Shown in pieces: positions 51,286 to 59,758 of a stretch of 64,000 nt of DNA (positions within the stretch are counted from its first letter, which is position 1; each line of letters opens with the position of its first letter). A program made the position numbers and the translations under genes. The stretch is from Mesorhizobium sp. B2-1-1 (GTDB taxonomy: Bacteria > Pseudomonadota > Alphaproteobacteria > Rhizobiales > Rhizobiaceae). The notes under the pieces were generated by a model. The model worked only from the letters and a program-made list of their open reading frames with translations. It did not search any database and was not told where the DNA came from. The DNA lies in NCBI RefSeq assembly GCF_006442975.2, contig NZ_CP083954.1, positions 1,619,501 to 1,683,500 on the forward strand, written 5' to 3'.

Positions 51286-51804
51286 ATGAACAAGTATCTT
51301 CTGTCGGCCGGCGCGCTTCTGGCGCTGGGGACCAGTGCCGCCTTTGCGCATGTCACGCTCGAAACACAGGAAGCGGCGGTCGGTTCGACCTACAAGGCCA
51401 TCCTGCGGGTGCCGCATGGCTGTGACGGCAAGGCGACGACCGCCGTGCGCGTGCAGATCCCGGAAGGGGTGATCGCGGTGAAGCCGATGCCGAAGCCCGG
51501 CTGGACGCTGCAGACCAAGAAGGGCAAGTACGAGAAATCCTACCAGCTCTACGGCCAGGCGGTGGCCGACGGCGTCAAGGAGGTCGATTGGAGCGGCGGC
51601 AATCTGCCAGACGAATTCTACGACGAGTTCGTCTTCCGTGCGATGCTGACGGCAGACCTCCCGGCGGGTCAGAAACTCTATTTCCCGGTGGTGCAGGAGT
51701 GCGATGGCGCCGCCGACCGCTGGATCGAAATCCCGGCGGCCGGGCAGGACGAAGACGCCCTGGAGAACCCCGCGCCCGGCATCGAGCTCACGCCGAAAAA
51801 GTAA
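51286..51804 (+). CDS. YcnI-type copper-binding protein (DUF1775)
   Basis: A 172-residue periplasmic protein from the ATG at 51286 with AGAGGGA upstream. The signal peptide ends AAFA, so the mature protein starts with histidine (HVTLETQEAAVGSTYKA). YcnI proteins bind copper through this N-terminal histidine with a nearby glutamate and a tryptophan; VDWSGGNLPDEFYDEF supplies a likely tryptophan. It lies between the PCu(A)C gene and the CopCD gene. Confidence 0.9.
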   Translation: MNKYLLSAGALLALGTSAAFAHVTLETQEAAVGSTYKAILRVPHGCDGKATTAVRVQIPEGVIAVKPMPKPGWTLQTKKGKYEKSYQLYGQAVADGVKEVDWSGGNLPDEFYDEFVFRAMLTADLPAGQKLYFPVVQECDGAADRWIEIPAAGQDEDALENPAPGIELTPKK

Positions 51805-51856
51805 GCTCTCGCGGTGCGCTCCATTGTCCGGAGCGCGCCGCATTTATGGCAATGAC

Positions 51857-53491
51857 ATGACGGTGATATTCCCTTCCAGGACGGTTCGCGCGACCGGCAA
51901 GCTCATCGGCCGAGCTGCCATAGGGCTGCTGACCTTGGCCATGCTGATTGCCGTGGCCACGACAAATCAGGCCTTTGCGCACGCCGCGCTGATCAAGACC
52001 GATCCGGCCGACGGCGCCGTGCTGTCGCAGGCCCCGGCGCAATTCGCGCTGACTTTCAGCGAACCGGTCTCGCCACTGGTGCTGACGCTGGTGAAGCCCG
52101 ACGGCACGCCCGTTCCGCTGACGTCCTTCCGCCTCAGCGACCAGACCGTCGTGATCGACGATCCGCAGGCACTTGGATCGGGCACGCATGTGCTGAGCTG
52201 GCGAGTGATTTCCGCCGACGGTCATCCGGTCGGCGGCTCTCTGCTGTTTTCCATCGGCGCGGCGAGCCAGCCGCCGGCTGTTTCCGAAGCCGTCGACTGG
52301 CAATTGCGCTCGGCGATCTGGATCGGCAAGGTCTGCCTCTATATCGGCCTATTCCTCGGGGTCGGCGGCGCCTTCGCTCTCGCCTGGCTGGCGCGGGGTG
52401 GCCGCGCCGGACAGCGCTTCGTCGCCGCCGCAATCCTGTGCGGGCTGGTCGCGGCAACCCTGTCGCTTGGCTTTCAAGGGCTGGATGCGCTCGGCGCGCC
52501 GCTCTCGCATATGGCGCAGCCGGCCATCTGGACCGCCGGTCTCGGCACCAGCTTCGGCTGGACGGCGTTGATCGCGTTGATCGCGCTGGGGCTCGGTCTT
52601 TTGTCGCTGGCCGGGCCGCGCGCGGCCGCCAGGCCCCTCGCGCTCGCCGGCCTGGCCGGAACGGGTCTCGCGCTCGCCGCCAGCGGCCACGCAAGTGCCG
52701 CCGAGCCGCAATGGCTGACGCGGCCGATGGTGTTCCTGCATGGCGCGGGCATTGCCTTCTGGGCCGGCGCGCTGGCGCCGCTCGGACTCGCGCTGAAACG
52801 GCAGGATGCCGAAGCCGTCACGTTCCTTCGCCGGTTCTCCGCCGCTATCATGCCGGTGGTGGCCTTGCTTGCCGCCGCCGGCGTGGTGCTGGCCGTCATC
52901 CAGGTGCAAACACCCGCAGCGCTGGTCAACACCGCCTATGGCCGGCTGCTGCTGGTCAAGCTCGCGCTGCTGGTCTTCCTGTTCACGCTCGCCGCCGTCA
53001 ACCGCTGGAGGTTGACGGCAATGGCCGAGGCGGGGGCGACGGAAGTGCGGCGCAGGCTCACCCGTTCGATCGGCGTCGAAATACTGATCGTACTCGCCAT
53101 CTTCGGTGTTGCCGCCGGCTGGCGCTTCACGCCGCCGCCACGGGCGCTGGCGATTGCCGCGGCGCAGCCGGTGTCGGTTCATATCCACGCGCTGAAGGCG
53201 ATGGCCGACCTCAGCATCACGCCCGGCCATGCCGGGCCGGTCGCCGCCTCGATGATCATCATGACCGGCGATTTCGGGCCGCTCGACGCCAAGGAGGTGA
53301 CGCTGGTGCTGTCGAAGCCGGACTCCGGCATCGAGCCGCTGAAGCGGGCCGCGACAAAGCCCGGCGACGGCAGCTGGCGTGTCGACGATCTCGTCATCCC
53401 GGTCCCTGGCCGGTGGACGGCGCGCATCGACATACTGGTCTCCGATTTCGAGATGGTGAAGATCGAGGCGCCGGTAGACATCAGGCCGTGA
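51857..53491 (+). CDS. CopC-CopD fusion, copper resistance/uptake protein
   Basis: A 544-residue protein from the ATG at 51857. The signal peptide ends QAFA, leaving H42 as first mature residue (HAALIKTDPADGAVL), the copper brace histidine of CopC; the second ligand set is in ISADGHPVGGSLLFS. The CopD part (about 160-455) has eight or so membrane segments. A final soluble domain of about 85 residues follows. CopCD takes copper into the cytoplasm or delivers it. It closes the copper cassette. Confidence 0.9.
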   Translation: MTVIFPSRTVRATGKLIGRAAIGLLTLAMLIAVATTNQAFAHAALIKTDPADGAVLSQAPAQFALTFSEPVSPLVLTLVKPDGTPVPLTSFRLSDQTVVIDDPQALGSGTHVLSWRVISADGHPVGGSLLFSIGAASQPPAVSEAVDWQLRSAIWIGKVCLYIGLFLGVGGAFALAWLARGGRAGQRFVAAAILCGLVAATLSLGFQGLDALGAPLSHMAQPAIWTAGLGTSFGWTALIALIALGLGLLSLAGPRAAARPLALAGLAGTGLALAASGHASAAEPQWLTRPMVFLHGAGIAFWAGALAPLGLALKRQDAEAVTFLRRFSAAIMPVVALLAAAGVVLAVIQVQTPAALVNTAYGRLLLVKLALLVFLFTLAAVNRWRLTAMAEAGATEVRRRLTRSIGVEILIVLAIFGVAAGWRFTPPPRALAIAAAQPVSVHIHALKAMADLSITPGHAGPVAASMIIMTGDFGPLDAKEVTLVLSKPDSGIEPLKRAATKPGDGSWRVDDLVIPVPGRWTARIDILVSDFEMVKIEAPVDIRP

Positions 53492-53627
53492 TGGCTCTCC
53501 AACACAATTCGGCGAGGCGGTTGACGCGAGCCTGAAGGCCCGTCAATCATCCTGGCAGGATGCATCTTGGCAAAAACCCGGGCAATCGCGGGCTCGAACA
53601 AACAAGATCCGAAAGCAGGGAAGAAAC

Positions 53628-55055
53628 ATGGAAAAAGCCGAAATTGGCCTGATCGGCCTTGGCACGATGGGCTCCAACCTGGCGCTCAACATCGCCGAGC
53701 ACGGGCACCGCATCGCTGTGTTCAATCGCACCAAGGCGCGTACGGATGCCTTTGTCGAGAATGCCGGCGCGCTCAGGGATATGGTTGTCCCCTGCTACAG
53801 CCTGGAAGAACTCGCCGCCGCGATCCGGCCGCCGCGTCCGATCATCATCATGGTGCTGGCCGGCAAGCCGGTCGATGAACAGATCGCCGCATTGCGCGGC
53901 GTGCTGTCCCATGACGACATCGTCATCGATGCCGGCAACGCCAATTTCCGCGACACGATGCGGCGCTTTTCCGAGCTGGCGGGCTCCGGCCTCACCTTCA
54001 TCGGCATGGGCGTGTCCGGCGGCGAGGAGGGTGCGCGCCACGGGCCGTCGATCATGGTCGGCGGCACCGAGGAGTCCTGGAAGCGCGTCGAGAAGGTGCT
54101 GACGGCAATCTCCGCCAAGTTCAAGGACGAGCCATGCGCGGCCTGGCTCGGCACCGACGGCGCCGGCCATTTCGTCAAGACCATCCACAACGGCATCGAA
54201 TATGCCGACATGCAGATGATCGGCGAGATCTACGGCATCCTGCGCGATGGCCTGGGCATGGCGCCGAAGGAGATCGGCGCCGTATTCGCCGGCTGGAACA
54301 AGGGCCGGCTCAACTCCTACCTGATCGAGATCACCGCCAAGGTGCTGGCGTCAGATGATCCCAAGACCGGCAAGCCGGTGGTCGACATCATCCTCGACCG
54401 CGCCGGCCAGAAGGGCACCGGCAAATGGTCGGTTATCGAGGCACAGCAACTCGGCATTCCGGCGACCGCCATCGAGGCGGCGGTGGCGGCACGCGTCCTG
54501 TCATCGATCAAGGACGAGCGGCTTGCGGCGGAAAAAGCCTATGGCAACATCGGCGTCACCAGGATTTCGGGCGACAAGGCAGACCTGCTCAAGGATCTGG
54601 AACTGGCGCTGTTCGCCGGCAAGATATCAGCCTACGCGCAAGGCTTCGCCGTGATGAGCGGCGCTTCGAAGGCGTTCAACTGGAACCTGCCGATGCCGAC
54701 CATCGCCAAGATCTGGCGTGCCGGCTGCATCATCCGATCGCAGATGCTCGACACCATGGCCGAAGCCTTCGGCCGCGGCGGCGCTTCGACCAATCTCCTG
54801 ATGGCGCCGGCCTTCATCACCATGATGCAGGAGGCGCATCCGTCACTGCGGCGCGTCGTGGCCAGGGCTTCCGAAGCCGGATCGCCGGTGCCGGCGCTGT
54901 CTTCGGCCCTTGCCTATTTCGACAGCTATCGCCAGGGCCGCGGGACCTCGAACCTGATCCAGGCACAGCGTGATTTCTTCGGTGCGCATGGCTTCGAGCG
55001 TATCGATGACAAGGGCGCCTTCCATGGACCCTGGGGGAGCGGCGCCGCCGGCTAA
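53628..55055 (+). CDS. gnd: 6-phosphogluconate dehydrogenase (decarboxylating)
   Basis: A 475-residue enzyme of the oxidative pentose phosphate pathway. The NADP site is IGLIGLGTMGSNLALNIAEHG (in parts) at the N-terminus. Catalytic words are SGGEEGARHGPSIMVGG, GHFVKTIHNGIEYADMQ and QKGTGKWSVIEA, and the C-terminal ALSSALAYFDSYRQGRG. The length is normal. It follows the copper cassette but has its own ribosome site (CAGGGAAG). No zwf or pgl gene is nearby. Confidence 0.95.
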   Translation: MEKAEIGLIGLGTMGSNLALNIAEHGHRIAVFNRTKARTDAFVENAGALRDMVVPCYSLEELAAAIRPPRPIIIMVLAGKPVDEQIAALRGVLSHDDIVIDAGNANFRDTMRRFSELAGSGLTFIGMGVSGGEEGARHGPSIMVGGTEESWKRVEKVLTAISAKFKDEPCAAWLGTDGAGHFVKTIHNGIEYADMQMIGEIYGILRDGLGMAPKEIGAVFAGWNKGRLNSYLIEITAKVLASDDPKTGKPVVDIILDRAGQKGTGKWSVIEAQQLGIPATAIEAAVAARVLSSIKDERLAAEKAYGNIGVTRISGDKADLLKDLELALFAGKISAYAQGFAVMSGASKAFNWNLPMPTIAKIWRAGCIIRSQMLDTMAEAFGRGGASTNLLMAPAFITMMQEAHPSLRRVVARASEAGSPVPALSSALAYFDSYRQGRGTSNLIQAQRDFFGAHGFERIDDKGAFHGPWGSGAAG

Positions 55056-55057
55056 CG

Positions 55058-55142
55058 GTTCAGCGTTTCGCGGAACGGCGTACCGCTCTATCTCTTTGTT
55101 TTTTGGGCAATGCCTTAGGAAAGCTACGCGGGAATTGCTCTG
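55058..55142. repeat. Relic of a dispersed intergenic repeat
   Basis: The convergent gap contains TTCAGCGT, CTCTATCTCTTTG, GGGCAAT and GGAATTGCTC in this order. The region at 18081-18136 has the same words in a similar order. Such strings are common between genes in rhizobia. I see no coding potential. Confidence 0.35.
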
Positions 55143-55157
55143 GCGGCGGGGCTTCAA

Positions 55158-56201
55158 TCAGCCGCGATAGGCCACAACTTCGCCCGGCGCGCTGAGTGAC
55201 TGCAGCGAGCCGGGCGCCGCGCCGCCGATCCAGCCGAGCACGGCGCGGGCGAGCTCGGAGCCGGCCAGCCGGAAGTTCTCGTTGACGATCAGCAGTTCCC
55301 GGCGGAACAGATGCAGCAGTTCCGACGACTGCTTCGACACCACGTCGATGTCGCGGCCGAGTTTCAACCCGGCGTCCTCGATGCCGGCAACAATGGCAAG
55401 CGTGGCGGCCGCGGCGCTGCTGACGATGCCGTCCGGCCTGATGTCGCGCCGCATCAGCTGCGCGGTCCTCATCCTGATCTGCTCGATCGAGTGGTCGATC
55501 GAAACGGTGTTGAACGGCACCTCCGAGGCGCCGACTTCGCTCAGCGCGTCGGCAAAGCCGTTCACGGTGTGGCCGTGATAGGTCAGGCCGACCGGCGGCG
55601 TCACCAGAGCCAGCCGACGCCGGCCCAAGCCGGCCAGATGGCGCACCGCCTCGGCCGCGAAGGCGTAATTGTCGAAATCATGATAGGGGTGCACGAGCCC
55701 CATATCGGTGCGGCCGTGCGTTGCAAAAGGTATGCCGCGCTCCAGCATGTAGCGGGCCCTTGGATCGTTGGGCTGCGTGCGCGAAATGATGACGCCATCG
55801 GCGGAGCCAGTCTCCACCAGATAACGCACCGGATCCAGCGGATCCTGCGAGCGCGAGTAGGGCGTGACGATCAGATGGTAGGGCGTATCGGCGATGACTT
55901 CGGTGACGCCGTAGATGATGTCTGAGACAAAGCTCATGATCTCGTGCTCGGTGTTGAGCACGAGGCTGATGACGTTGGTCTTGCCGGTTCGCAGGCGCAC
56001 GCCGGCGCGGTTCGGCCGGTAACCGATCTGCTTGGCCACGAGCTGGACGCGGCGCCTGGTCTCGGCGCCGATCTCCGGCGCGTCCTTCAGCGCCCGCGAC
56101 ACGGTGGTGACGCCGAGCCCGGTCATGAAGGCAAGCGTCTTCAGCGTCGGCCGCTCCCTGGCCGACGTCTCGTCATCGCTGTCCGTGCGCCGTCTGTCCA
56201 T
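55158..56201 (-). CDS. LacI family transcriptional regulator
   Basis: A 347-residue regulator. The helix-turn-helix and hinge are at about 18-75 (TLKTLAFMTGLGVTTVSRAL and GYRPNRAGVRLRTGKTN). The rest is a periplasmic-binding-like sensor with RSQDPLDPVRYL, DGVIISRTQPND and HDFDNYAFAAEAVRHLA. It is divergent from the sugar ABC operon at 56604, and mirror-image operators lie near its own start and that of the operon. Confidence 0.93.
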   Translation of the reverse strand: MDRRRTDSDDETSARERPTLKTLAFMTGLGVTTVSRALKDAPEIGAETRRRVQLVAKQIGYRPNRAGVRLRTGKTNVISLVLNTEHEIMSFVSDIIYGVTEVIADTPYHLIVTPYSRSQDPLDPVRYLVETGSADGVIISRTQPNDPRARYMLERGIPFATHGRTDMGLVHPYHDFDNYAFAAEAVRHLAGLGRRRLALVTPPVGLTYHGHTVNGFADALSEVGASEVPFNTVSIDHSIEQIRMRTAQLMRRDIRPDGIVSSAAAATLAIVAGIEDAGLKLGRDIDVVSKQSSELLHLFRRELLIVNENFRLAGSELARAVLGWIGGAAPGSLQSLSAPGEVVAYRG

Positions 56202-56296
56202 TCGTCCCGCCCCGTCAGGCGCTTAGCAGCCGCCGGCCAGGCCGGCAATGCCGCCGTCGCTCCCATGGCGCGTCTCCTTAGCTGAACAAGCCTATA

Positions 56297-56310
56297 CTGA
56301 AACGTTACAG
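56297..56310. promoter_or_regulatory. LacI-type operator 1
   Basis: CTGAAACGTTACAG has the central CG and near-palindrome of LacI-family sites. It is 96 bases upstream of the lacI-type gene start, and its exact reverse complement occurs at 56571-56584. It probably gives autoregulation or looping. Confidence 0.65.
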
Positions 56311-56537
56311 ATTGTCACGACCGGTGTTCGACCAGGCTGTGGCCGAGGTCGAAAGTCCGCATGGGCTCGCCGCCGAAAAGCGTTGGGAATCAGCAGGAAA
56401 GGCATTGGGAGCAAGCTTCTTGCGAGCGTTCTGTCTTGCCATGTGGGATTTTGCGTATTGCGCTGCACAACGGGCTCCATCCCGAAAGGATTTTGTTCGC
56501 GGCTCGAAAAATATCGAACTGACTTTCAAGGGAAGGG

Positions 56538-56584
56538 TTGCGCATGTCTTACAATTGCCGTATCGAAAATCTGTAACGTTTCAG
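56538..56584 (+). promoter_or_regulatory. Promoter and LacI-type operator 2 of the sugar ABC operon
   Basis: TTGCGC (56538-56543) and TATCGA (56561-56566) are 17 bases apart and form a plausible promoter. CTGTAACGTTTCAG (56571-56584), the reverse complement of operator 1, lies at the expected start of transcription, so bound repressor would block initiation. The ATG follows at 56604. Confidence 0.6.
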
Positions 56585-56603
56585 ATTCTGGGAGGAAACC
56601 GAA

Positions 56604-57842
56604 ATGCGATACAAATTCCTGACCGCCGCGCTTGCGGCGACGGTGGCGTTGAATTTTGCCGGGCCGGCGGCCGCAACCGATCTGGAAGTCACCCATTGGT
56701 GGACATCCGGCGGCGAGGCCGCGGCGGTCGCCGAACTCGCCAAGGCCTTCGACGCAACCGGCAACCACTGGGTCGACGGCGCCATCGCCGGGTCCGGCGG
56801 CACGGCGCGGCCGATCATGATCAGCCGCATCACCGGCGGCGACCCGATGGGCGCCACCCAGTTCAATCACGGCCGGCAGGCGGAAGAGCTGGTGCAGGCA
56901 GGCCTGATGCGCGACCTCACCGATGTCGCCATCAAGGGCAAGTGGACCGAGGTCGTGCGGCCGAAGAGCCTGCTCGACGGTTGCACCATCGACGGCAAGA
57001 TCTATTGCGTGCCGGTCAATATTCACTCCTGGCAGTGGCTGTGGCTGTCGAACGCGGCCTTCGAGAAGGCGGGCGTGCCGGTGCCGAAGAACTGGAACGA
57101 ATATGTCGCCGCCGCCCCGGCGCTGGAAAAGGCCGGCATCGTCCCGCTCGCGGTCGGCGGGCAGGCCTGGCAGGCGTCGGGCGCATTCGACGTGCTGCTC
57201 GCCGCGGTGGGCGGCACCGACACCTTCCTCAAGGTCTACAAGGACAAGGATGCGACGTTCGCCGCCGGTCCTGAAGTCGCCAAGGTCTTCAAGGCCGCCG
57301 ACGATGCGCGCAAGATGGCCAAGAACACCAATGTGCAGGACTGGAACCAGGCGACCAACATGGTCATCACCGGCAAGGCCGGCGGCCAGATCATGGGCGA
57401 CTGGGCGCAAGGCGAATTCCAGGTCGCCGGCAAGACAGCCGGCAAGGATTATACCTGCCTTCCCGGGCTTGGCCTGAACGAGGTCATCGCCACCGGCGGC
57501 GACGCCTTCTACTTCCCGCTGCTCAAGGACGCCGACAAGTCCAAGGCGCAGGAAGTGCTGGCCGAGACCTTGCTCGATCCCAAGACCCAGGTCGCCTTCA
57601 ATCTCAAGAAAGGCTCGCTGCCGGTGCGCGGCGACGTCGACCTCAACGCTGCCAACGATTGCATGAAGAAGGGGCTCGACATCCTGGCCAAGGGGGCCGT
57701 CATTCCCTGGACGGACCAACTGCTCTCGCAGGACAGCCAGAAGCAGAAGGAGGACCTGTTCTCGGAGTTCTTCGCCAAGCCCGACATGACGCTCGAAGAA
57801 GCGCAAAAGCGCTTCGCCGACATCATCGCCTCGGCCGATTGA
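56604..57842 (+). CDS. Sugar ABC transporter substrate-binding protein, family 1
   Basis: A 412-residue periplasmic protein. The signal peptide ends PAAA, and the mature part starts TDLEVTHWWTSGGEAAAVAE, a common motif of glucose/mannose-type binding proteins. VNIHSWQWLWLSN and GDWAQGEFQ are also typical. It is the first gene of an operon with two permeases, one ATPase and three catabolic genes. A 16-bp hairpin follows. The ligand may be a hexose or disaccharide. Confidence 0.92.
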   Translation: MRYKFLTAALAATVALNFAGPAAATDLEVTHWWTSGGEAAAVAELAKAFDATGNHWVDGAIAGSGGTARPIMISRITGGDPMGATQFNHGRQAEELVQAGLMRDLTDVAIKGKWTEVVRPKSLLDGCTIDGKIYCVPVNIHSWQWLWLSNAAFEKAGVPVPKNWNEYVAAAPALEKAGIVPLAVGGQAWQASGAFDVLLAAVGGTDTFLKVYKDKDATFAAGPEVAKVFKAADDARKMAKNTNVQDWNQATNMVITGKAGGQIMGDWAQGEFQVAGKTAGKDYTCLPGLGLNEVIATGGDAFYFPLLKDADKSKAQEVLAETLLDPKTQVAFNLKKGSLPVRGDVDLNAANDCMKKGLDILAKGAVIPWTDQLLSQDSQKQKEDLFSEFFAKPDMTLEEAQKRFADIIASAD

Positions 57843-57854
57843 CCGCCGACAAGC

Positions 57855-57893
57855 CGCCTCGCTCCCGGCCACCTCAGGGCCGGGAGCGAGGCG
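57855..57893 (+). terminator. Intercistronic hairpin after the binding-protein gene
   Basis: CGCCTCGCTCCCGGCC (57855-57870) and its perfect complement (57878-57893) form a 16-bp GC-rich stem with a 7-base loop. It lies in the 82-base gap before the permease gene. There is no T-run. A role in mRNA stability or partial termination is likely. Confidence 0.7.
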
Positions 57894-57924
57894 TGCCGAC
57901 CTTGTCGCCCTTACCCGATCCAGC

Positions 57925-58830
57925 ATGGCTGCACCGATGAGCAAGAGCGAACGCCCGAGCCAACTCTTCCGCAACCTCAATGCGAAGGTCGCCTCGATCC
58001 CGATGATCCTCACCGCGCTGGTGGTGTTCGTCGGCGGCACAGCCTGGACGGTGCTTTATTCCTTCACCAATTCGAAGCTTCTGCCGCGGCTGCATTTCGT
58101 CGGGCTCGACCAGTACTACCGGCTGTGGGCGACGCCGCGCTGGCTCGTCTCGATCGAGAATCTCTTGATCTACGGCGTGCTGTCGCTCGTCTTCTCGCTG
58201 GTAATCGGCTTCCTGCTCGCCGCCCTGCTCGACCAGAAGATCCGTTTCGAGGACACGTTCCGCACCATCTTTCTCTATCCCTTCGCGCTTTCCTTCATCG
58301 TCACCGGCCTCGTCTGGCAATGGCTGCTCAATCCCGATTTCGGCATTCAGGGAGTGGTTCGCGACCTCGGCTGGACAAGCTTCAATTTCGATCCGCTCTA
58401 CAATTCGAGCATCGTTATCTACGGCATATTGATCGCCGCGCTGTGGCAAGGCACCGGGCTGATCATGTGCCTGATGCTGGCCGGCCTGCGCGGCATCGAC
58501 GAGGACATCTGGAAGGCCGCGCGGGTGGACGGCATCCCCACCTGGAAGACCTATCTTTTCATCATCATCCCGATGATGCGACCGGTCTTCATAACCACGC
58601 TGGTGATCATCGCGTCGGGCATCGTCAAGGTCTACGACCTCGTCGTCGCGCAGACCAGCGGCGGTCCCGGTATTTCCTCTGAAGTGCCAGCAAAATATGT
58701 CTACGACTACATGTTCTTCGCCCAGAACCTCGGCCAGGGTTTTGCCGCCTCGACCATGATGCTCTTGTCGGTGATGATCGTCATCGTGCCGTGGGCCTAT
58801 CTCGAATTCGGGGGCCGCAAGCGTGTCTGA
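57925..58830 (+). CDS. Sugar ABC transporter permease, MalF type
   Basis: A 301-residue inner-membrane permease (an in-frame ATG at 57937 is an alternative start). The first membrane segment is at about 25-45 and the coupling loop is RGIDEDIWKAARVDGIPTW. GDLGW-like and YNSSIVIYGILIAALWQGTG words are typical of glucose-type permeases. The end overlaps the next gene by 8 bases. Confidence 0.9.
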   Translation: MAAPMSKSERPSQLFRNLNAKVASIPMILTALVVFVGGTAWTVLYSFTNSKLLPRLHFVGLDQYYRLWATPRWLVSIENLLIYGVLSLVFSLVIGFLLAALLDQKIRFEDTFRTIFLYPFALSFIVTGLVWQWLLNPDFGIQGVVRDLGWTSFNFDPLYNSSIVIYGILIAALWQGTGLIMCLMLAGLRGIDEDIWKAARVDGIPTWKTYLFIIIPMMRPVFITTLVIIASGIVKVYDLVVAQTSGGPGISSEVPAKYVYDYMFFAQNLGQGFAASTMMLLSVMIVIVPWAYLEFGGRKRV

Positions 58831-59758
58831 TCATGCCGTCTCCCTGGCCGCGTCCCAAGCCGCCATTCGCGCCGATGCCTCGGGACCGAGCGGACCGAAG
58901 CCCCGGCACATGTTGTCGCGCCGCAGCATCTTCCTGTACGGCACGCTCATCGTGGTGGCGCTCTATTACCTGCTGCCGCTCTACGTGATGGTTGTCACCT
59001 CGCTCAAGGGCATGCCGGAAATTCGTCTCGGCAACATCTTCTCGCCGCCGGTCGAGATCACGTTCGAGCCGTGGGTCAAGGCATGGTCGCAGGCCTGCAC
59101 CGGTCTCAACTGCGACGGTCTCTCTCGCGGCTTCTGGAACTCGGTGCGCATCACCGTCCCCTCGGTGATCCTGTCGATCGCAATCGCCTCGGTGAACGGC
59201 TACGCGCTGGCCAATTGGCGCTTCAAGGGCGCCGACACGTTCTTCGTCATCCTGATCGTCGGGGCCTTCATCCCCTATCAGGTGATGATCTATCCGATCG
59301 TCATCATCCTGCGCGAGATCGGCCTCTATGGCAGCCTGGGCGGCCTGGTGATCGTGCATTCCATTTTCGGCATGCCAATCCTGACGCTCTTGTTCCGCAA
59401 CTATTTCACCTCCATGCCGGAGGAACTGTTCAGGGCTGCGCGCGTCGATGGCGCCGGCTTCTGGGGCATTTATCTGCGCATCATGTTGCCGATGTCGCTG
59501 CCGATCTTCGTCGTCGCCGTCATCCTGCAGGTGACCGGCATCTGGAACGACTTCCTGTTCGGCGTCGTCTATACGCGCCCCGACACCTATCCGATGACGG
59601 TGCAGCTCAACAACATCGTCAACTCGGTGCAGGGGGTGAAGGAATACAATGTCAACATGGCCGCCACCATCCTGACCGGGCTGGTGCCGCTGGTCGTCTA
59701 CTTCATTTCCGGCAAATTGTTCGTGCGCGGCATTGCCGCCGGCGCGGTGAAAGGGTGA
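58823..59758 (+). CDS. Sugar ABC transporter permease, MalG type
   Basis: A 311-residue inner-membrane permease that starts with GTG at 58823, 8 bases before the previous stop. An N-terminal cytoplasmic tail of about 35 residues is followed by the membrane segment FLYGTLIVVALYYLLPLYV. The coupling loop is MPEELFRAARVDGAGFWGIYLRI. It shares its last base with the start of the ATPase gene. Confidence 0.9.
   Translation: MSDHAVSLAASQAAIRADASGPSGPKPRHMLSRRSIFLYGTLIVVALYYLLPLYVMVVTSLKGMPEIRLGNIFSPPVEITFEPWVKAWSQACTGLNCDGLSRGFWNSVRITVPSVILSIAIASVNGYALANWRFKGADTFFVILIVGAFIPYQVMIYPIVIILREIGLYGSLGGLVIVHSIFGMPILTLLFRNYFTSMPEELFRAARVDGAGFWGIYLRIMLPMSLPIFVVAVILQVTGIWNDFLFGVVYTRPDTYPMTVQLNNIVNSVQGVKEYNVNMAATILTGLVPLVVYFISGKLFVRGIAAGAVKG

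Larger units (their letters stand above)
56202..56603. other. Divergent control region of the LacI regulator and the sugar ABC operon
   Basis: These 402 bases hold two LacI operators (56297-56310, 56571-56584), a promoter-like sequence (56538-56566), and a GGGAGG ribosome site before the ATG at 56604. A 320-codon open frame crosses the region but becomes a shadow of the binding-protein gene. I see no real gene. Confidence 0.6.
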
